This document shows, piece after piece, positions 53,226-62,055 of a DNA stretch of 64,000 bases. The first letter of the stretch is position 1, and each line of letters opens with the position of its first letter. The notes under the pieces were generated by a model, which worked only from the letters and a program-made list of their open reading frames with translations, did not search any database and was not told the origin of the DNA. Both the position numbers and the translations under genes were made by a program. This DNA comes from CAXMRP01 sp965216515 (GTDB lineage Bacteria; Pseudomonadota; Alphaproteobacteria; Rhizobiales; Afifellaceae), in contig OZ244173.1 of NCBI GenBank assembly GCA_965216515.1, positions 3,224,001 to 3,288,000 on the forward strand. Reading direction: 5' to 3'.

Positions 53226-53984
53226 ATGACTGTCGCTCAGGATCTGCAAGGCCGAAAGGCGGTCGTAACCGGCGGGATGCGCGGTCTCGGCAGGGCGATT
53301 GCCGATCGGCTGGCGGCATCGGGCGCCGCAATTGCGGTCATCGATCTGGACTGCAACGCCGATGCGGTTCCGTCCGGCTGGCGAACATTCTCCTGCGATC
53401 TCGGTGCGCCGGATGCCGTGTTGAAACTGGACGGGTTCGGCGCGGAGATGGGCGCAGTGGATATCGTCATCGCCAATGCCGGCATTGTGCCGCCGTGGCG
53501 CGGCATCGCGGAACTGGACCCGCAGGAGTGGCAAAGGGTGATGGCCGTCAATGTCTGGGGCGTCGCGGCAACGCTCGGCGCCCTGTCAAAGCCGCTTGCC
53601 CGCTCGGCCCATGGCTCGGCCGTCGTTATGGCGTCCATCAATGGCTACCGGGCGCATCCGAAACAGGTGCTCTACAGCGCATCGAAACATGCCGTGATCG
53701 GTGTCATGCGCGCAGCCGCGCTCGATTTGGGCAGGAACGGAATTCGGGTCAATGCGTTGGCGCCCGGTCCGATTGCCACCGATGCCCTGTTGGCACGGGT
53801 GGATTCCCGCCATGCCGGGGGCGGACCGGATCAGGCGTCGGTTCTGGAAGAACTGGCCGCTGAAACGGCTCTGGGCCGCATCGCGACCGCACAAGACGTG
53901 GCGAATGCCGCGCACTTTCTCGTTTCGGATGCTTCGGCGGGCATGACGGGCTCGGTATTCCCCGTCGAAGCCGGGCTTGCCTGA
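53226..53984 (+). CDS. Short-chain dehydrogenase/reductase (SDR 3 of 4)
   Basis: The 252-residue classical SDR has TGGMRGLGRAI, IANAGIVPPW, catalytic Ser in MASINGY and Tyr-x-x-x-Lys in LYSASKHAVIGV. It is an NAD(P)-dependent oxidoreductase with unknown alcohol or ketone substrate. It is divergent from the 52187-53134 gene, with operator site E in between, 45 bases upstream of its ATG. It is convergent with the TIM-barrel gene. Confidence 0.92.
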   Translation: MTVAQDLQGRKAVVTGGMRGLGRAIADRLAASGAAIAVIDLDCNADAVPSGWRTFSCDLGAPDAVLKLDGFGAEMGAVDIVIANAGIVPPWRGIAELDPQEWQRVMAVNVWGVAATLGALSKPLARSAHGSAVVMASINGYRAHPKQVLYSASKHAVIGVMRAAALDLGRNGIRVNALAPGPIATDALLARVDSRHAGGGPDQASVLEELAAETALGRIATAQDVANAAHFLVSDASAGMTGSVFPVEAGLA

Positions 53985-53994
53985 AACCGGTCGA

Positions 53995-54834
53995 CTAACC
54001 CAAAGGCTTCCAGCCCGCATCGGCGAGAATGTCGTGGCTGGCCTTGATGTCGCCGTCGGGGTCGGCACCCGGCTGCAATGCATCCGTAATGATCTCCAGC
54101 ACCGTCACCCCTTTGTAGCCGATATCATTCAGTGCGTTCGCCGAAGGGCCAGGTTCGACGATGCCGGTGCCGAGGCGATCGTGCTTGAATTCATCATAGC
54201 CGGAATCGGAAATGTGCACGTTCATCACGAGGTCGCCGAGCAGGCGGATGGCCTCGGCGGGGTCTTCCTTGATGAATGCGCTGTTGCAAACGTCGAAATT
54301 GACACCAACCTCCGGGCCGATAAGCGCCGCCGTATCGATCATGTCCTGTGCTGTCGGCAGGTAGGTGAAGGGCACATTTTCCAAGAGCAGCTGAACGCCT
54401 GTTCCCTTCGCGTGATTGACCAGGTCCTTCATGCCTTCGACGAACCAGTCCAACATCCACTGGTGCGGGGGATTGATCAGGCTGTTTACCGGTCCCGGGA
54501 TCGCGACGACATAGGGGCAGGAAAGTTCGGCCGCGAAATCGATCGCTTCGCGGTACCGGTCCAGCGTGTACTCTCGCATCAGTCGGTCGACGCCGTTGGG
54601 ATTGTTGTCGAGAAGGGGATAACAGAAGGAACCAATCCGGGTGCCTTCCCCGTCAAGCCATGTGGCATAATCCCGGCGATCCTGCGCGCTGAGTTCGCGC
54701 GGCCAGCAATGGGGCGGAAAAATCATCAACTCGAATATGTCATATCCAAGCGACCGCAGATGCTTGCAGGCGTCCAATCCGCTATGTGAATACAGGAACG
54801 GAAATGTGCTTGCCGCGACATCGAGTTTGGTCAT
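53995..54834 (-). CDS. Sugar phosphate isomerase/epimerase-like TIM-barrel protein
   Basis: The 279-residue protein belongs to the xylose-isomerase-like/AP endonuclease 2 superfamily: YDIFELMIFPPH, LLLENVPFTYLPTAQDM, VGVNFDVCNSAF and MNVHISDSGYDEFKHDRLGTG with the usual metal-ligand Glu, Asp and His. Members isomerise or epimerise keto sugars and related polyols. It is divergent from the Old Yellow Enzyme gene across operator site B. Confidence 0.85.
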   Translation of the reverse strand: MTKLDVAASTFPFLYSHSGLDACKHLRSLGYDIFELMIFPPHCWPRELSAQDRRDYATWLDGEGTRIGSFCYPLLDNNPNGVDRLMREYTLDRYREAIDFAAELSCPYVVAIPGPVNSLINPPHQWMLDWFVEGMKDLVNHAKGTGVQLLLENVPFTYLPTAQDMIDTAALIGPEVGVNFDVCNSAFIKEDPAEAIRLLGDLVMNVHISDSGYDEFKHDRLGTGIVEPGPSANALNDIGYKGVTVLEIITDALQPGADPDGDIKASHDILADAGWKPLG

Positions 54835-54872
54835 TGGAGGGGATCCTTTTCGCGTAACGGTCGGGTACCGAC

Positions 54873-54908
54873 ATGTTCACTCTACGCACAAATGTTAGTA
54901 TATCGCAC
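54873..54908. promoter_or_regulatory. Operator site B (IclR-type regulon motif)
   Basis: ATGTTCAC (54873-54880)-TCTA-CGCAC-AAAT-GTTAG (54885-54898)-TATAT-CGCAC (54904-54908). It has the same spacing as site A and a second CGCAC half-site 19 bases after the first. It lies between the divergent TIM-barrel gene and the flavin oxidoreductase. Confidence 0.7.
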
Positions 54909-54944
54909 AGGATTCGCTATTCAATTGGAATGTGAGGGGGTCGG

Positions 54945-56045
54945 ATGGCCAGCACGCTTTTTTCACCGATCGCCCTGCGCGGATTGACCATCCCCAACCG
55001 GATAACCGTATCGCCAATGTGCCAATACTCGGCGACAGGCGGTGTCGTTGGCGATTGGCACCTGGCCCACCTGGGTCAGTTTGCCCTGTCCGGTCCGGGG
55101 CTGATTGTCGTCGAGGCAACCGGCGTCGAGCCCCAAGGCCGGATCACGCCCGGCTGTGCCGGGCTTTACGACGATGAAACGGAAGCCGCCCTCGCGCGGA
55201 TTGTCGGGTTCGTGAAGTCGGTCGGCGACAGCCGCATCGGGATTCAACTGGGGCACTCGGGCCGGAAGGGAAGTACCGTATCACCCTGGGAAGGCGGGGG
55301 GCTGGTCGAGGGGCCGGAATCCTGGGAACCGGAAGCGCCGTCCGCTGTCCCGTATTTGCCGGACTGGCCGGCGCCGATCGCCATGGATGATGCAGCGCTG
55401 GCGCGGGTGAAGGCGGCATTCATACAGGCCGCGAAACGGGCGCACAGGGCCGGCTTCGACCTCGTCGAAGTCCATGTCGCCCATGGATATCTGCTGCACC
55501 AGTTTTTGTCTCCAATCACCAACCGGCGCACCGACAGATATGGTGGGAGCCTGGCGGCGCGGATGCGATATCCGCTTGAGGTGTTCAGGGCTGTTCGCCG
55601 GGCCTTTCCCGAAGACAGGCCGGTGATTGCCCGGTTGTCGGCGACGGACTGGATCGAAGGCGGTTGGGATATCCAAAGTTCGATCGCGTTTTGCCAGGCA
55701 TTGAAGGAACAGGGTTGCGATATGGTCGATGTGTCCAGCGGCGGTCTGGATCAGCGTCAGGAAATAACTGTCGGTCCCGGCTATCAGGTCGCGATGGCGC
55801 AAACCATCCGGCGCGAGGCTGGTCTGCCGACCATGGCTGTCGGGCAGATAACGGACCCTATACAGGCGGAAACAATATTGGCGGCCGGGCAGGCGGATAT
55901 GGTCGCGTTGGCGCGTGGGATGCTCTGGGATCCGCGCTGGACCTGGAAAGCCGCCGTCGCCCTGGGTGAGGAGATCGGCTTGCCGGCACCCTATGCACGG
56001 TGCAATCCGGCACTGCGCTCCAAGCCGTTCGTCACGAGGACGTAG
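54945..56045 (+). CDS. NADH:flavin oxidoreductase, Old Yellow Enzyme family (YqjM-like)
   Basis: The 366-residue FMN enzyme has the N-terminal IPNRITVSPMCQYSA, LGHSGRKGS, the His pair in VHVAHGYLLHQFLSPITNRRTDRYGG, and LARGMLWDPRW near the end. It reduces activated C=C bonds or demethylates N-methyl compounds in known relatives, such as the stachydrine and dienoyl-CoA families. GAGGGGG lies upstream of the ATG. It forms an operon with SDR 4, and site B is 37 bases upstream. Confidence 0.92.
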   Translation: MASTLFSPIALRGLTIPNRITVSPMCQYSATGGVVGDWHLAHLGQFALSGPGLIVVEATGVEPQGRITPGCAGLYDDETEAALARIVGFVKSVGDSRIGIQLGHSGRKGSTVSPWEGGGLVEGPESWEPEAPSAVPYLPDWPAPIAMDDAALARVKAAFIQAAKRAHRAGFDLVEVHVAHGYLLHQFLSPITNRRTDRYGGSLAARMRYPLEVFRAVRRAFPEDRPVIARLSATDWIEGGWDIQSSIAFCQALKEQGCDMVDVSSGGLDQRQEITVGPGYQVAMAQTIRREAGLPTMAVGQITDPIQAETILAAGQADMVALARGMLWDPRWTWKAAVALGEEIGLPAPYARCNPALRSKPFVTRT

Positions 56046-56048
56046 GAC

Positions 56049-56822
56049 ATGGCGGACCTCTCAGACAAGACGGTCATTGTCACTGGCGCATCGAAAGGCA
56101 TCGGCGCGGCAACTGCCGCCGCAATGATCGACGCCGGGGCCAGGGTGGTTGCGCACTATGGCAGTGATCGCGAGGGCGTGGTGAAGGCTTCCAGTTCCGC
56201 CACTTCCGGGCAGGTGACGCTCCTGCAGGCCGATTTTACCGACATGGCGGCTGTGGACCGGTTTTGGAATGAGGCGACAGACGCCGTCGGAGGCAGGATC
56301 GACGTGCTTGTCAACAATGCCGGAATAATGCGGCAGGACGGCGGGGTCCTGAGCCCGATTGCGGACTGGGACCGGATCTGGATCGAAGCGATGGCGGTGA
56401 ATGTTCATGCGCCCGCAAGATTGCTGCGCCATGCGGTCGCCGGTTGGCTCACCGCTGGCGAACGGGGCGCAATCATCGGTATCGGAAGCTGGGCGGCGAG
56501 CCGCGGCACGGCCAATCCGGGCGCGATTGCCTATGCCGCGTCAAAAGCGGCAATCGTCGCTGCGACCAAAACGGTCGCGCGGAACTACGCCGACAAGGGT
56601 ATCCTGGCATATGTCATTTCACCCGGGGTTGTGCGCACCCGAATGTCGGTGGACAGCGCCGCAAAAGTGGGCGGTGAAGCCGCTGTCACGGCCGCCTTGC
56701 CGATGGGTGAATGGGTTCCGCCATCGGATATCGGTGAGCTTGCCGTGTTTTTGGCCGAGGGGCGTGCGCGCCATCTGACCGGTTCGACAATCGATGTAAA
56801 TGGTGCGGCATATATTAGATGA
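56049..56822 (+). CDS. Short-chain dehydrogenase/reductase (SDR 4 of 4)
   Basis: The 257-residue SDR has TGASKGIGAATAAAM, VNNAGIMRQDGG, and Tyr-x-x-x-Lys in IAYAASKAAIVAAT with Ser in GIGSWAASR. It follows the flavin oxidoreductase by 3 bases, and the two enzymes probably act in succession. It is convergent with DapA paralogue 4 with 2 bases between stops. Confidence 0.92.
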   Translation: MADLSDKTVIVTGASKGIGAATAAAMIDAGARVVAHYGSDREGVVKASSSATSGQVTLLQADFTDMAAVDRFWNEATDAVGGRIDVLVNNAGIMRQDGGVLSPIADWDRIWIEAMAVNVHAPARLLRHAVAGWLTAGERGAIIGIGSWAASRGTANPGAIAYAASKAAIVAATKTVARNYADKGILAYVISPGVVRTRMSVDSAAKVGGEAAVTAALPMGEWVPPSDIGELAVFLAEGRARHLTGSTIDVNGAAYIR

Positions 56823-56824
56823 GC

Positions 56825-57778
56825 CTACTCCGCTGCGTCTCTCCGGCTTTCGATCGCGTCGACGATCCCATCCAGTTCCTCCATCAGCGGCACCATCCGT
56901 GCCACACGCGACCGGCCTTCTTCGCCAAGGCTTTCAAAGGTTGTGATCGGCGCCCGAACATCACCGACCGGGTGGCCGGCGGCTGCCGCCAACGCCTTGG
57001 AATAGCATTGATGCCCGTAGAGCGGATGTCCCCGGGTAATAATCGCGTCGAATTTGCCAATGATGCGCTGCACCGCCCAAACGTCGTCCCACCGCGCCTG
57101 TTCGGCCCATTCCACAAACTTGACTGTCGCGCGCGGAATGTAATTGCCGTAGGGATTCACATATCCCTTGGCCCCCATCTTGAAACTCTCCAGGACCTGC
57201 TGACCGGCCCACACATTCATCAATCCATCGCTTTCAACAATAATTGCGTGAATGCGTTCAATGCGCTGGGACGCCTCCTTGATATACCGGATCTGCCCGA
57301 AACTCTTGGTCAGTCGGCCAACAAGCTGCGCGGACATATCCACATTGGACGTGAACGGATTGTTGTAGAGCATGATCGGCACATCGACCGCTTCACAGAT
57401 GGCCCTGTAGTAATTGAATATCTCGTCGTCGGTGGGTGTGTAGTAGTAGGGCGGGATGATCATCAATCCGTCCGCGCCCAAATCCTGCGCCTCTCTCGAG
57501 TAGCGCACGGCATTGGGCGTATAGGCGTTCATGCTGCCGACCATGACGACCATGCGGCCGGCGACATACGCAACCGTCGCCTTGACGAACGCTTCGCGCT
57601 CCGCATCGGAAATGGTCAGGAATTCGCCGGTGGTTCCCAGAATGATGATGCCCGGCACGCCGCTGGCGATCTGCCAGTCGAGAAATCCCTGCCACGCCTC
57701 ATAGTCGATCTCGTGTCCGCCGGGCGTGAACGGTGTAATGGTGACAGTGTAGCTGCCGCTGAATTGCCTTGGGGTCAT
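56825..57778 (-). CDS. DapA/NAL-superfamily lyase (paralogue 4)
   Basis: The 317-residue protein has LGTTGEFLTISDAER, Tyr in MLYNNPFTSNVD and the Schiff-base Lys in RYIKEASQRIE, with an unusual GGHEIDYEAWQGFLDW start. It is a superfamily lyase or hydratase of unknown 2-oxo acid. ATG 57778, with AGGA seven bases upstream, is preferred over ATG 57802. It is divergent from DadA-like gene 2. The 68-base gap has two half-site-like sequences, GTGCG and GTTCG, at 57815-57825. Confidence 0.86.
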   Translation of the reverse strand: MTPRQFSGSYTVTITPFTPGGHEIDYEAWQGFLDWQIASGVPGIIILGTTGEFLTISDAEREAFVKATVAYVAGRMVVMVGSMNAYTPNAVRYSREAQDLGADGLMIIPPYYYTPTDDEIFNYYRAICEAVDVPIMLYNNPFTSNVDMSAQLVGRLTKSFGQIRYIKEASQRIERIHAIIVESDGLMNVWAGQQVLESFKMGAKGYVNPYGNYIPRATVKFVEWAEQARWDDVWAVQRIIGKFDAIITRGHPLYGHQCYSKALAAAAGHPVGDVRAPITTFESLGEEGRSRVARMVPLMEELDGIVDAIESRRDAAE

Positions 57779-57846
57779 GGTCGGTTCCTGAATTGTCGGC
57801 ATGTGGGCGTGGTCGTGCGTGTTCGGGCTGCGGTGTCGATCGGCAT

Positions 57847-58992
57847 ATGGGCATGATATCCGACACGGAAATCCTGGTTATTGGCGGCGGCATCGCCGGC
57901 TTGATGACCGCCTGGTATCTCGCCCGGGAGGGCGTTGAGGTGACGCTGGTCGAGGCCGGCGATCTCGGCGCCCGGGCATCGGGCGCAAACGCCGGTTCGC
58001 TGCACCTGCAAATTCAATATCCGGAATTTGTTGCCTACGGCGAAGACTGGGCCCGCCTGTATGCCCCCACTCTGCGTTTCCTGAAGGCATCGATCGCCAT
58101 GTGGGCGGCATTGCCCGGGGACCTCGATTCCGATCTTGATGTGCATTTGGGCGGCGGCCTTGTTGTGGCGCGCACGAGAGAACAGATGCGCCGGATCCGG
58201 GCCAAGGCGCAAATCGAGGCAACTGTGGGGGTCGAGACGGAAATACTCGGCCCCGCCCTGTTGCGGGATGTCGCTCCGTATCTGTCCGGGGCGGCGATCG
58301 GCGCTGGTTTTTGTGCAAGCGAAGGCAAGGCCGATCCGCTTCGCGCAACACCGGCGGTCGCGCGCGCCGCGGAACAGGCCGGCGCGGCGATTTGGTGCGA
58401 AACCCGCGTAACCGGCATCGGGAATTTTCCGTCCGGGTTTCAGGTGACAACAGATCGCGGGACCTTCCGAGCCGGAAAGATCGTGAATTGCGGCGGTGCC
58501 GCGGCGGCAGAGATTGCCGCGATGGTCGGCATGGAGATCGAATTGGGCGGTTTTCCGCTCCAGGTTACGGTAACCGAGCCCCTGGCACCGCTGATCCCGC
58601 ATCTGGTTTACTCGGCGGCCGGAAAACTGTCGCTGAAACAAAGGGCAAACGGCAGTTGCATCATCGGTGGCGGGTGGTCCGCCCATGTCCGGGAAGACGG
58701 CGACCTTGCGATCGATCCCTGCAACTTTGCCGGCAATATGGCGATGGCCGCCGATGTGGTCCCCGCCATGGCCCATGCGCGGGCTGCGCGCAGTTGGCCG
58801 GCCTGGGTCAACGGCACGCCGGACTGGCGGCCAATCATCGGCGAGGCGCCCGGTGTCCCCGGATACTTTCTGGCGCTCTTTCCCTGGGTCGGGTTCAGCG
58901 CCGGGCCAATGACCGCGCGGACCATCGCCGACCTTGTGCTTGGCCGTGAGCCGCCGATTTCGCTCTCCGGTATCTCGGTCCTTGAGGATTAG
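57847..58992 (+). CDS. DadA-like FAD-dependent oxidoreductase (2 of 2)
   Basis: The 381-residue flavoprotein starts with ILVIGGGIAGLMTAWYLAREG and has GANAGSLHLQIQ, GGWSAHVRED and LALFPWVGFSAGPMTARTIA. It is a clear paralogue of the 49413-50540 gene but without the iron-sulfur partner next to it. It probably oxidises an amino or imino acid. ATG 57847 or 57853 could be used. Confidence 0.88.
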   Translation: MGMISDTEILVIGGGIAGLMTAWYLAREGVEVTLVEAGDLGARASGANAGSLHLQIQYPEFVAYGEDWARLYAPTLRFLKASIAMWAALPGDLDSDLDVHLGGGLVVARTREQMRRIRAKAQIEATVGVETEILGPALLRDVAPYLSGAAIGAGFCASEGKADPLRATPAVARAAEQAGAAIWCETRVTGIGNFPSGFQVTTDRGTFRAGKIVNCGGAAAAEIAAMVGMEIELGGFPLQVTVTEPLAPLIPHLVYSAAGKLSLKQRANGSCIIGGGWSAHVREDGDLAIDPCNFAGNMAMAADVVPAMAHARAARSWPAWVNGTPDWRPIIGEAPGVPGYFLALFPWVGFSAGPMTARTIADLVLGREPPISLSGISVLED

Positions 58993-59015
58993 CAATACAT
59001 GCATTTCCGGCCCGG

Positions 59016-60578
59016 TCAGGATGTGCCGCCGTTGCCCTGGGTTTTGGCCGCAGCTTTGCGCTTGTACGCCCGCCAGGTCATGGCCCATTTGGCGGGATCT
59101 TCGAACACGTCACCCTTGACCTGCGCAATCGGCTGATTGTGCGGCGCCGACTTTACAAGTTCCGGATCCGTCCGGGCTTCTCCGGCAATTTGCGCAATGA
59201 CGCCGATCCACTGATCAAGGTCCTCCTTTGACCAAAGCTCTCCGGCCTCGGGAGTGAACGGTTCGGCGACGACCCACGGCTCGTGGCTCATCCACCAGGG
59301 ATCAATGCCATAGTCCGCCATGCGGTTTGCAAAATCGGCGGTGCCGACCCCTGTCTCCTCGGCAAGCGGACCAAGCGACCATCGGGTCATTTCCATCCGC
59401 CTTTTGCCGACACCGGGATTGGAGATTTCAAGGCCCGGGATTTCAGACAGTTTCTTGTCCATGTAATTGTTGGCGACGACTGATATATCGGAGGCCAGTT
59501 TGATGCCTTCGGCACCCATGGCGCGGGCCCACGCATAGGCTTTGACAACCTGCGGAATATTTCCCCAGAACTCACGCACCTTGCCGGCCGATTTGGGCCG
59601 GTCTTCGTCCAGAATGTACCGATCGCCGTATTTTGCGACGACCGGCACCGGCAGATAGGGCTCAAGCAGTTCCGTGCACCCGAAGGCGCCCACGGCAGGA
59701 CCGCCGCCGGCCTTGGGTGCGCCGAATGTCTTGTGCAACATGAACATGCAGGCATCAAAGCCGAGTTCCCGCGCCGACAGCCTGCCCATCACGCCATTGA
59801 AGTTGGCATGGTCGTAGAAGCACAGGGCCCCGGCCTCCTTTGCAACGCGCACCCATTCTTTGATCTCCGGATTGTAGATTCCCATATCGTCCGGATTGTT
59901 GATCATGATCAGCGCCGTCCTGTCGCCGACCGCCGCCTTGAGCGCCTCAAGCGAAGGGTAGCCGTTTTCCTCCAGCGGCAGGTTCACGACCGCAAAACCG
60001 GCCGCGGCAGCCGTCGCCGGATTGCACGGATGCGCCTGGACGGACGTGACCATCTCCGTTTTTTGTTCCAACTGCCCGCGGTCCGCCCAATAGGCACGCG
60101 CCAAGGCCGCCATTGTATAGGCGGCGTCGGCCCCGCCGCCGGCCTGGAAGATGAACCGGTCCATGCCGGAAAGGTTTTGCAGGATTTCATCGAAATCGTG
60201 GATGATCTCGAGCACCCCTTGCAGGGTGTCGGGGTGCTGGTAGGGGTGCGTTTCGGCAAGCTCCGGGCGCAGCGTCGCATATTCGGCCGTCTTGGAATTG
60301 TATTTCATGGTGCAGGTGCCGAACAGGCTGACCCCCATCATGCCAAGCGTCATCTGGCTCAAATGAAGATAGTGCCGTTGTGCCTCGAATTCCGTGATCT
60401 CCGGCAACGCGACGCTATCCTTGCGGGCCATGTCATCGGGAATGAGATCGGCGCCGATGCTTTCCGCAATCTCCGGCTCCGGCTCCGGGAACAGCTGGCC
60501 GCGTGCGCCGGCCTGCCCCGTTTCCATGACGACAGGTTCATCCCACTTGGCGGCGTGAAATTTTGGCAGGCGGGTCAT
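59016..60578 (-). CDS. Glycine-decarboxylase P-protein-like, subunit 2 (divergent GcvPB)
   Basis: The 520-residue PLP enzyme keeps GTCTMKYN, the dimer region and the PLP Lys283 in FMLHKTFGAPKAGGG. It differs from standard GcvPB: the AHGTNPAS motif reads AHPCNPAT (182-188), and HKTF is followed by GAPKAGG instead of STPHGGG. No gcvT or gcvH occurs in the window. It overlaps gcvPA-like by 4 bases. It may decarboxylate another amino acid or use an H-protein encoded elsewhere. Confidence 0.87.
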   Translation of the reverse strand: MTRLPKFHAAKWDEPVVMETGQAGARGQLFPEPEPEIAESIGADLIPDDMARKDSVALPEITEFEAQRHYLHLSQMTLGMMGVSLFGTCTMKYNSKTAEYATLRPELAETHPYQHPDTLQGVLEIIHDFDEILQNLSGMDRFIFQAGGGADAAYTMAALARAYWADRGQLEQKTEMVTSVQAHPCNPATAAAAGFAVVNLPLEENGYPSLEALKAAVGDRTALIMINNPDDMGIYNPEIKEWVRVAKEAGALCFYDHANFNGVMGRLSARELGFDACMFMLHKTFGAPKAGGGPAVGAFGCTELLEPYLPVPVVAKYGDRYILDEDRPKSAGKVREFWGNIPQVVKAYAWARAMGAEGIKLASDISVVANNYMDKKLSEIPGLEISNPGVGKRRMEMTRWSLGPLAEETGVGTADFANRMADYGIDPWWMSHEPWVVAEPFTPEAGELWSKEDLDQWIGVIAQIAGEARTDPELVKSAPHNQPIAQVKGDVFEDPAKWAMTWRAYKRKAAAKTQGNGGTS

Positions 60579-61981
60579 TTCAACACCTCCTTGAGGGAAG
60601 CCGCCAGGCGGCGGATATCGGCTGCCGTATGCACTTCGGTCACGCAGTAAAGCGCTGACTGGCCAAGGCCTGTCTCGCCGCCGGAAAGATCGACGCCGCC
60701 AAAGATGTTGTGGTCGCGCAGCGCATCGTTGACCTGCGCCACCGTGCGGCCCGTCTCGTCAAAATTGACAACGAATTCCTTGAAAGTCGTGTCGGGCCAT
60801 ACGATCCGCACCCCGGGAATCTTGGCCACAAGCATGGCCGCATACCGGGCGCGGGAAACAATCAGATTCCCAAGTTCGCGGAATCCGTCCGGCCCGAGCA
60901 GGCTCATGTAAACCGCGCCGGCAATCGACCACAGATATGTGGAATTGCCGGTCCAGTCCTTGCCATGTTCGCGCATGCCGTAGGAGTTCTGGTGCGGGAC
61001 GGCCAGCCCGAAACCGAACTCTCCGTCCTGTTGCGTGTCCGCGATGGAAACGAGAAAGCCATTGTATTCGCGGACATATTTTTCTTCATCCCGCGAAGCG
61101 ACAAATCCGCCGACACCACCACCGCAATGCATGTGCACACCCAGCGGCTGGACCGGGCCGGTGACGATATCCGCGCCATAGTCGCCCGGCGCCTTGATCA
61201 CACCCAGGCTGATCGGATCGACACCGACAATGGTTTCAGCACCCGCCGCCCGTGCCAGCCTGGCGATTTCCGCCGCGCCGGTTTCGATCGTTCCGAGATA
61301 GGCCGGATTTTCAAAATATACCGCAGCCACATCGCCGCCGAGCTTCGCCTTGAGATCGGCGATGTCCAATCGGCCCGTGTCGGGGTCGGCCGCTATGCGA
61401 ACCGCCTCGATGTGGCTCGCCATTTCGGATGGCTGGCAATAGGTGCCGATCACCGACAGGCGTTCCGGATCGGACAATGTCGGCACCAGCACTTTTGACC
61501 GGCCGGTGATCCGGGCCGCCATGCGGATGGCATGGCCGGCTGCGCATCCCCATGAATAGACCGGCTGTTGCACGACATCGAGATTGAGCAACGCGCCCAA
61601 TTGCGACGCGAATTCGAACCATGCCTGGTTCCGCCCGTGATCGGACTGGTAACTGCCCCACACATTGGTTGCAAATTCCGTGCGCCCGACAATCTCGTCG
61701 ACGATCGCCGGAACATGATGCTGCCAGACACCGGCGCCCAGAAAACTGAGGTTGGACTCGCAATCGGCGTTTTTCTTCAGTTTCTCCACAAGGTGGCGTT
61801 TCAGGGCGATCTCACAGTCGAGCGCTGGCGGCAGATCCAGCGGTGCCGTTCGGTAATGATCCGCCGGTATCTGCTCAAACAGGTGTTCGACCGAAGGGAC
61901 GCCGATTTCATCCAGCATTGCCTCAAGCGCACCGGGCGCCGATAGGGCCATCCAGGGATGCGCGCGGGGTTGGTTCATCAT
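60575..61981 (-). CDS. Glycine-decarboxylase P-protein-like, subunit 1 (divergent GcvPA)
   Basis: The 468-residue protein has the subunit-1 start FLGAGVWQHHVPAIVDEIVGRTEF, and the altered substrate-side segment GSYQSDHGRNQAWFEFASQL where GcvPA has TPYQPEISQG. Later regions (VDPISLGVIKAPGDYGADIVTG; GGGVGGFVASRDEEKYVRE) are family-like. It pairs with the downstream subunit. Operator site C lies 43-66 bases upstream of its ATG, so it is probably part of the same regulon. Confidence 0.87.
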   Translation of the reverse strand: MMNQPRAHPWMALSAPGALEAMLDEIGVPSVEHLFEQIPADHYRTAPLDLPPALDCEIALKRHLVEKLKKNADCESNLSFLGAGVWQHHVPAIVDEIVGRTEFATNVWGSYQSDHGRNQAWFEFASQLGALLNLDVVQQPVYSWGCAAGHAIRMAARITGRSKVLVPTLSDPERLSVIGTYCQPSEMASHIEAVRIAADPDTGRLDIADLKAKLGGDVAAVYFENPAYLGTIETGAAEIARLARAAGAETIVGVDPISLGVIKAPGDYGADIVTGPVQPLGVHMHCGGGVGGFVASRDEEKYVREYNGFLVSIADTQQDGEFGFGLAVPHQNSYGMREHGKDWTGNSTYLWSIAGAVYMSLLGPDGFRELGNLIVSRARYAAMLVAKIPGVRIVWPDTTFKEFVVNFDETGRTVAQVNDALRDHNIFGGVDLSGGETGLGQSALYCVTEVHTAADIRRLAASLKEVLK

Positions 61982-62023
61982 GTCTTTGTTCCTGTCTTGA
62001 TCGACATTGTTGCACGCTATTTG

Positions 62024-62047
62024 TGCACAAAAGTTCGCAGATCGCAC
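62024..62047. promoter_or_regulatory. Operator site C (IclR-type regulon motif)
   Basis: TGCAC-AAAA-GTTCG (62024-62037)-CAGAT-CGCAC (62043-62047), with the 19-base offset between the two left half-sites. It sits in the 74-base gap before the GcvP-like gene pair. Confidence 0.65.
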
Positions 62048-62055
62048 AAACGTAA

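Noticed and set aside
57769..57846. Longer N-terminus for the DadA-like gene 2 from 57769
   Set aside because: The extra residues do not resemble the family, and the FAD motif normally sits within the first ten residues, as from 57847.
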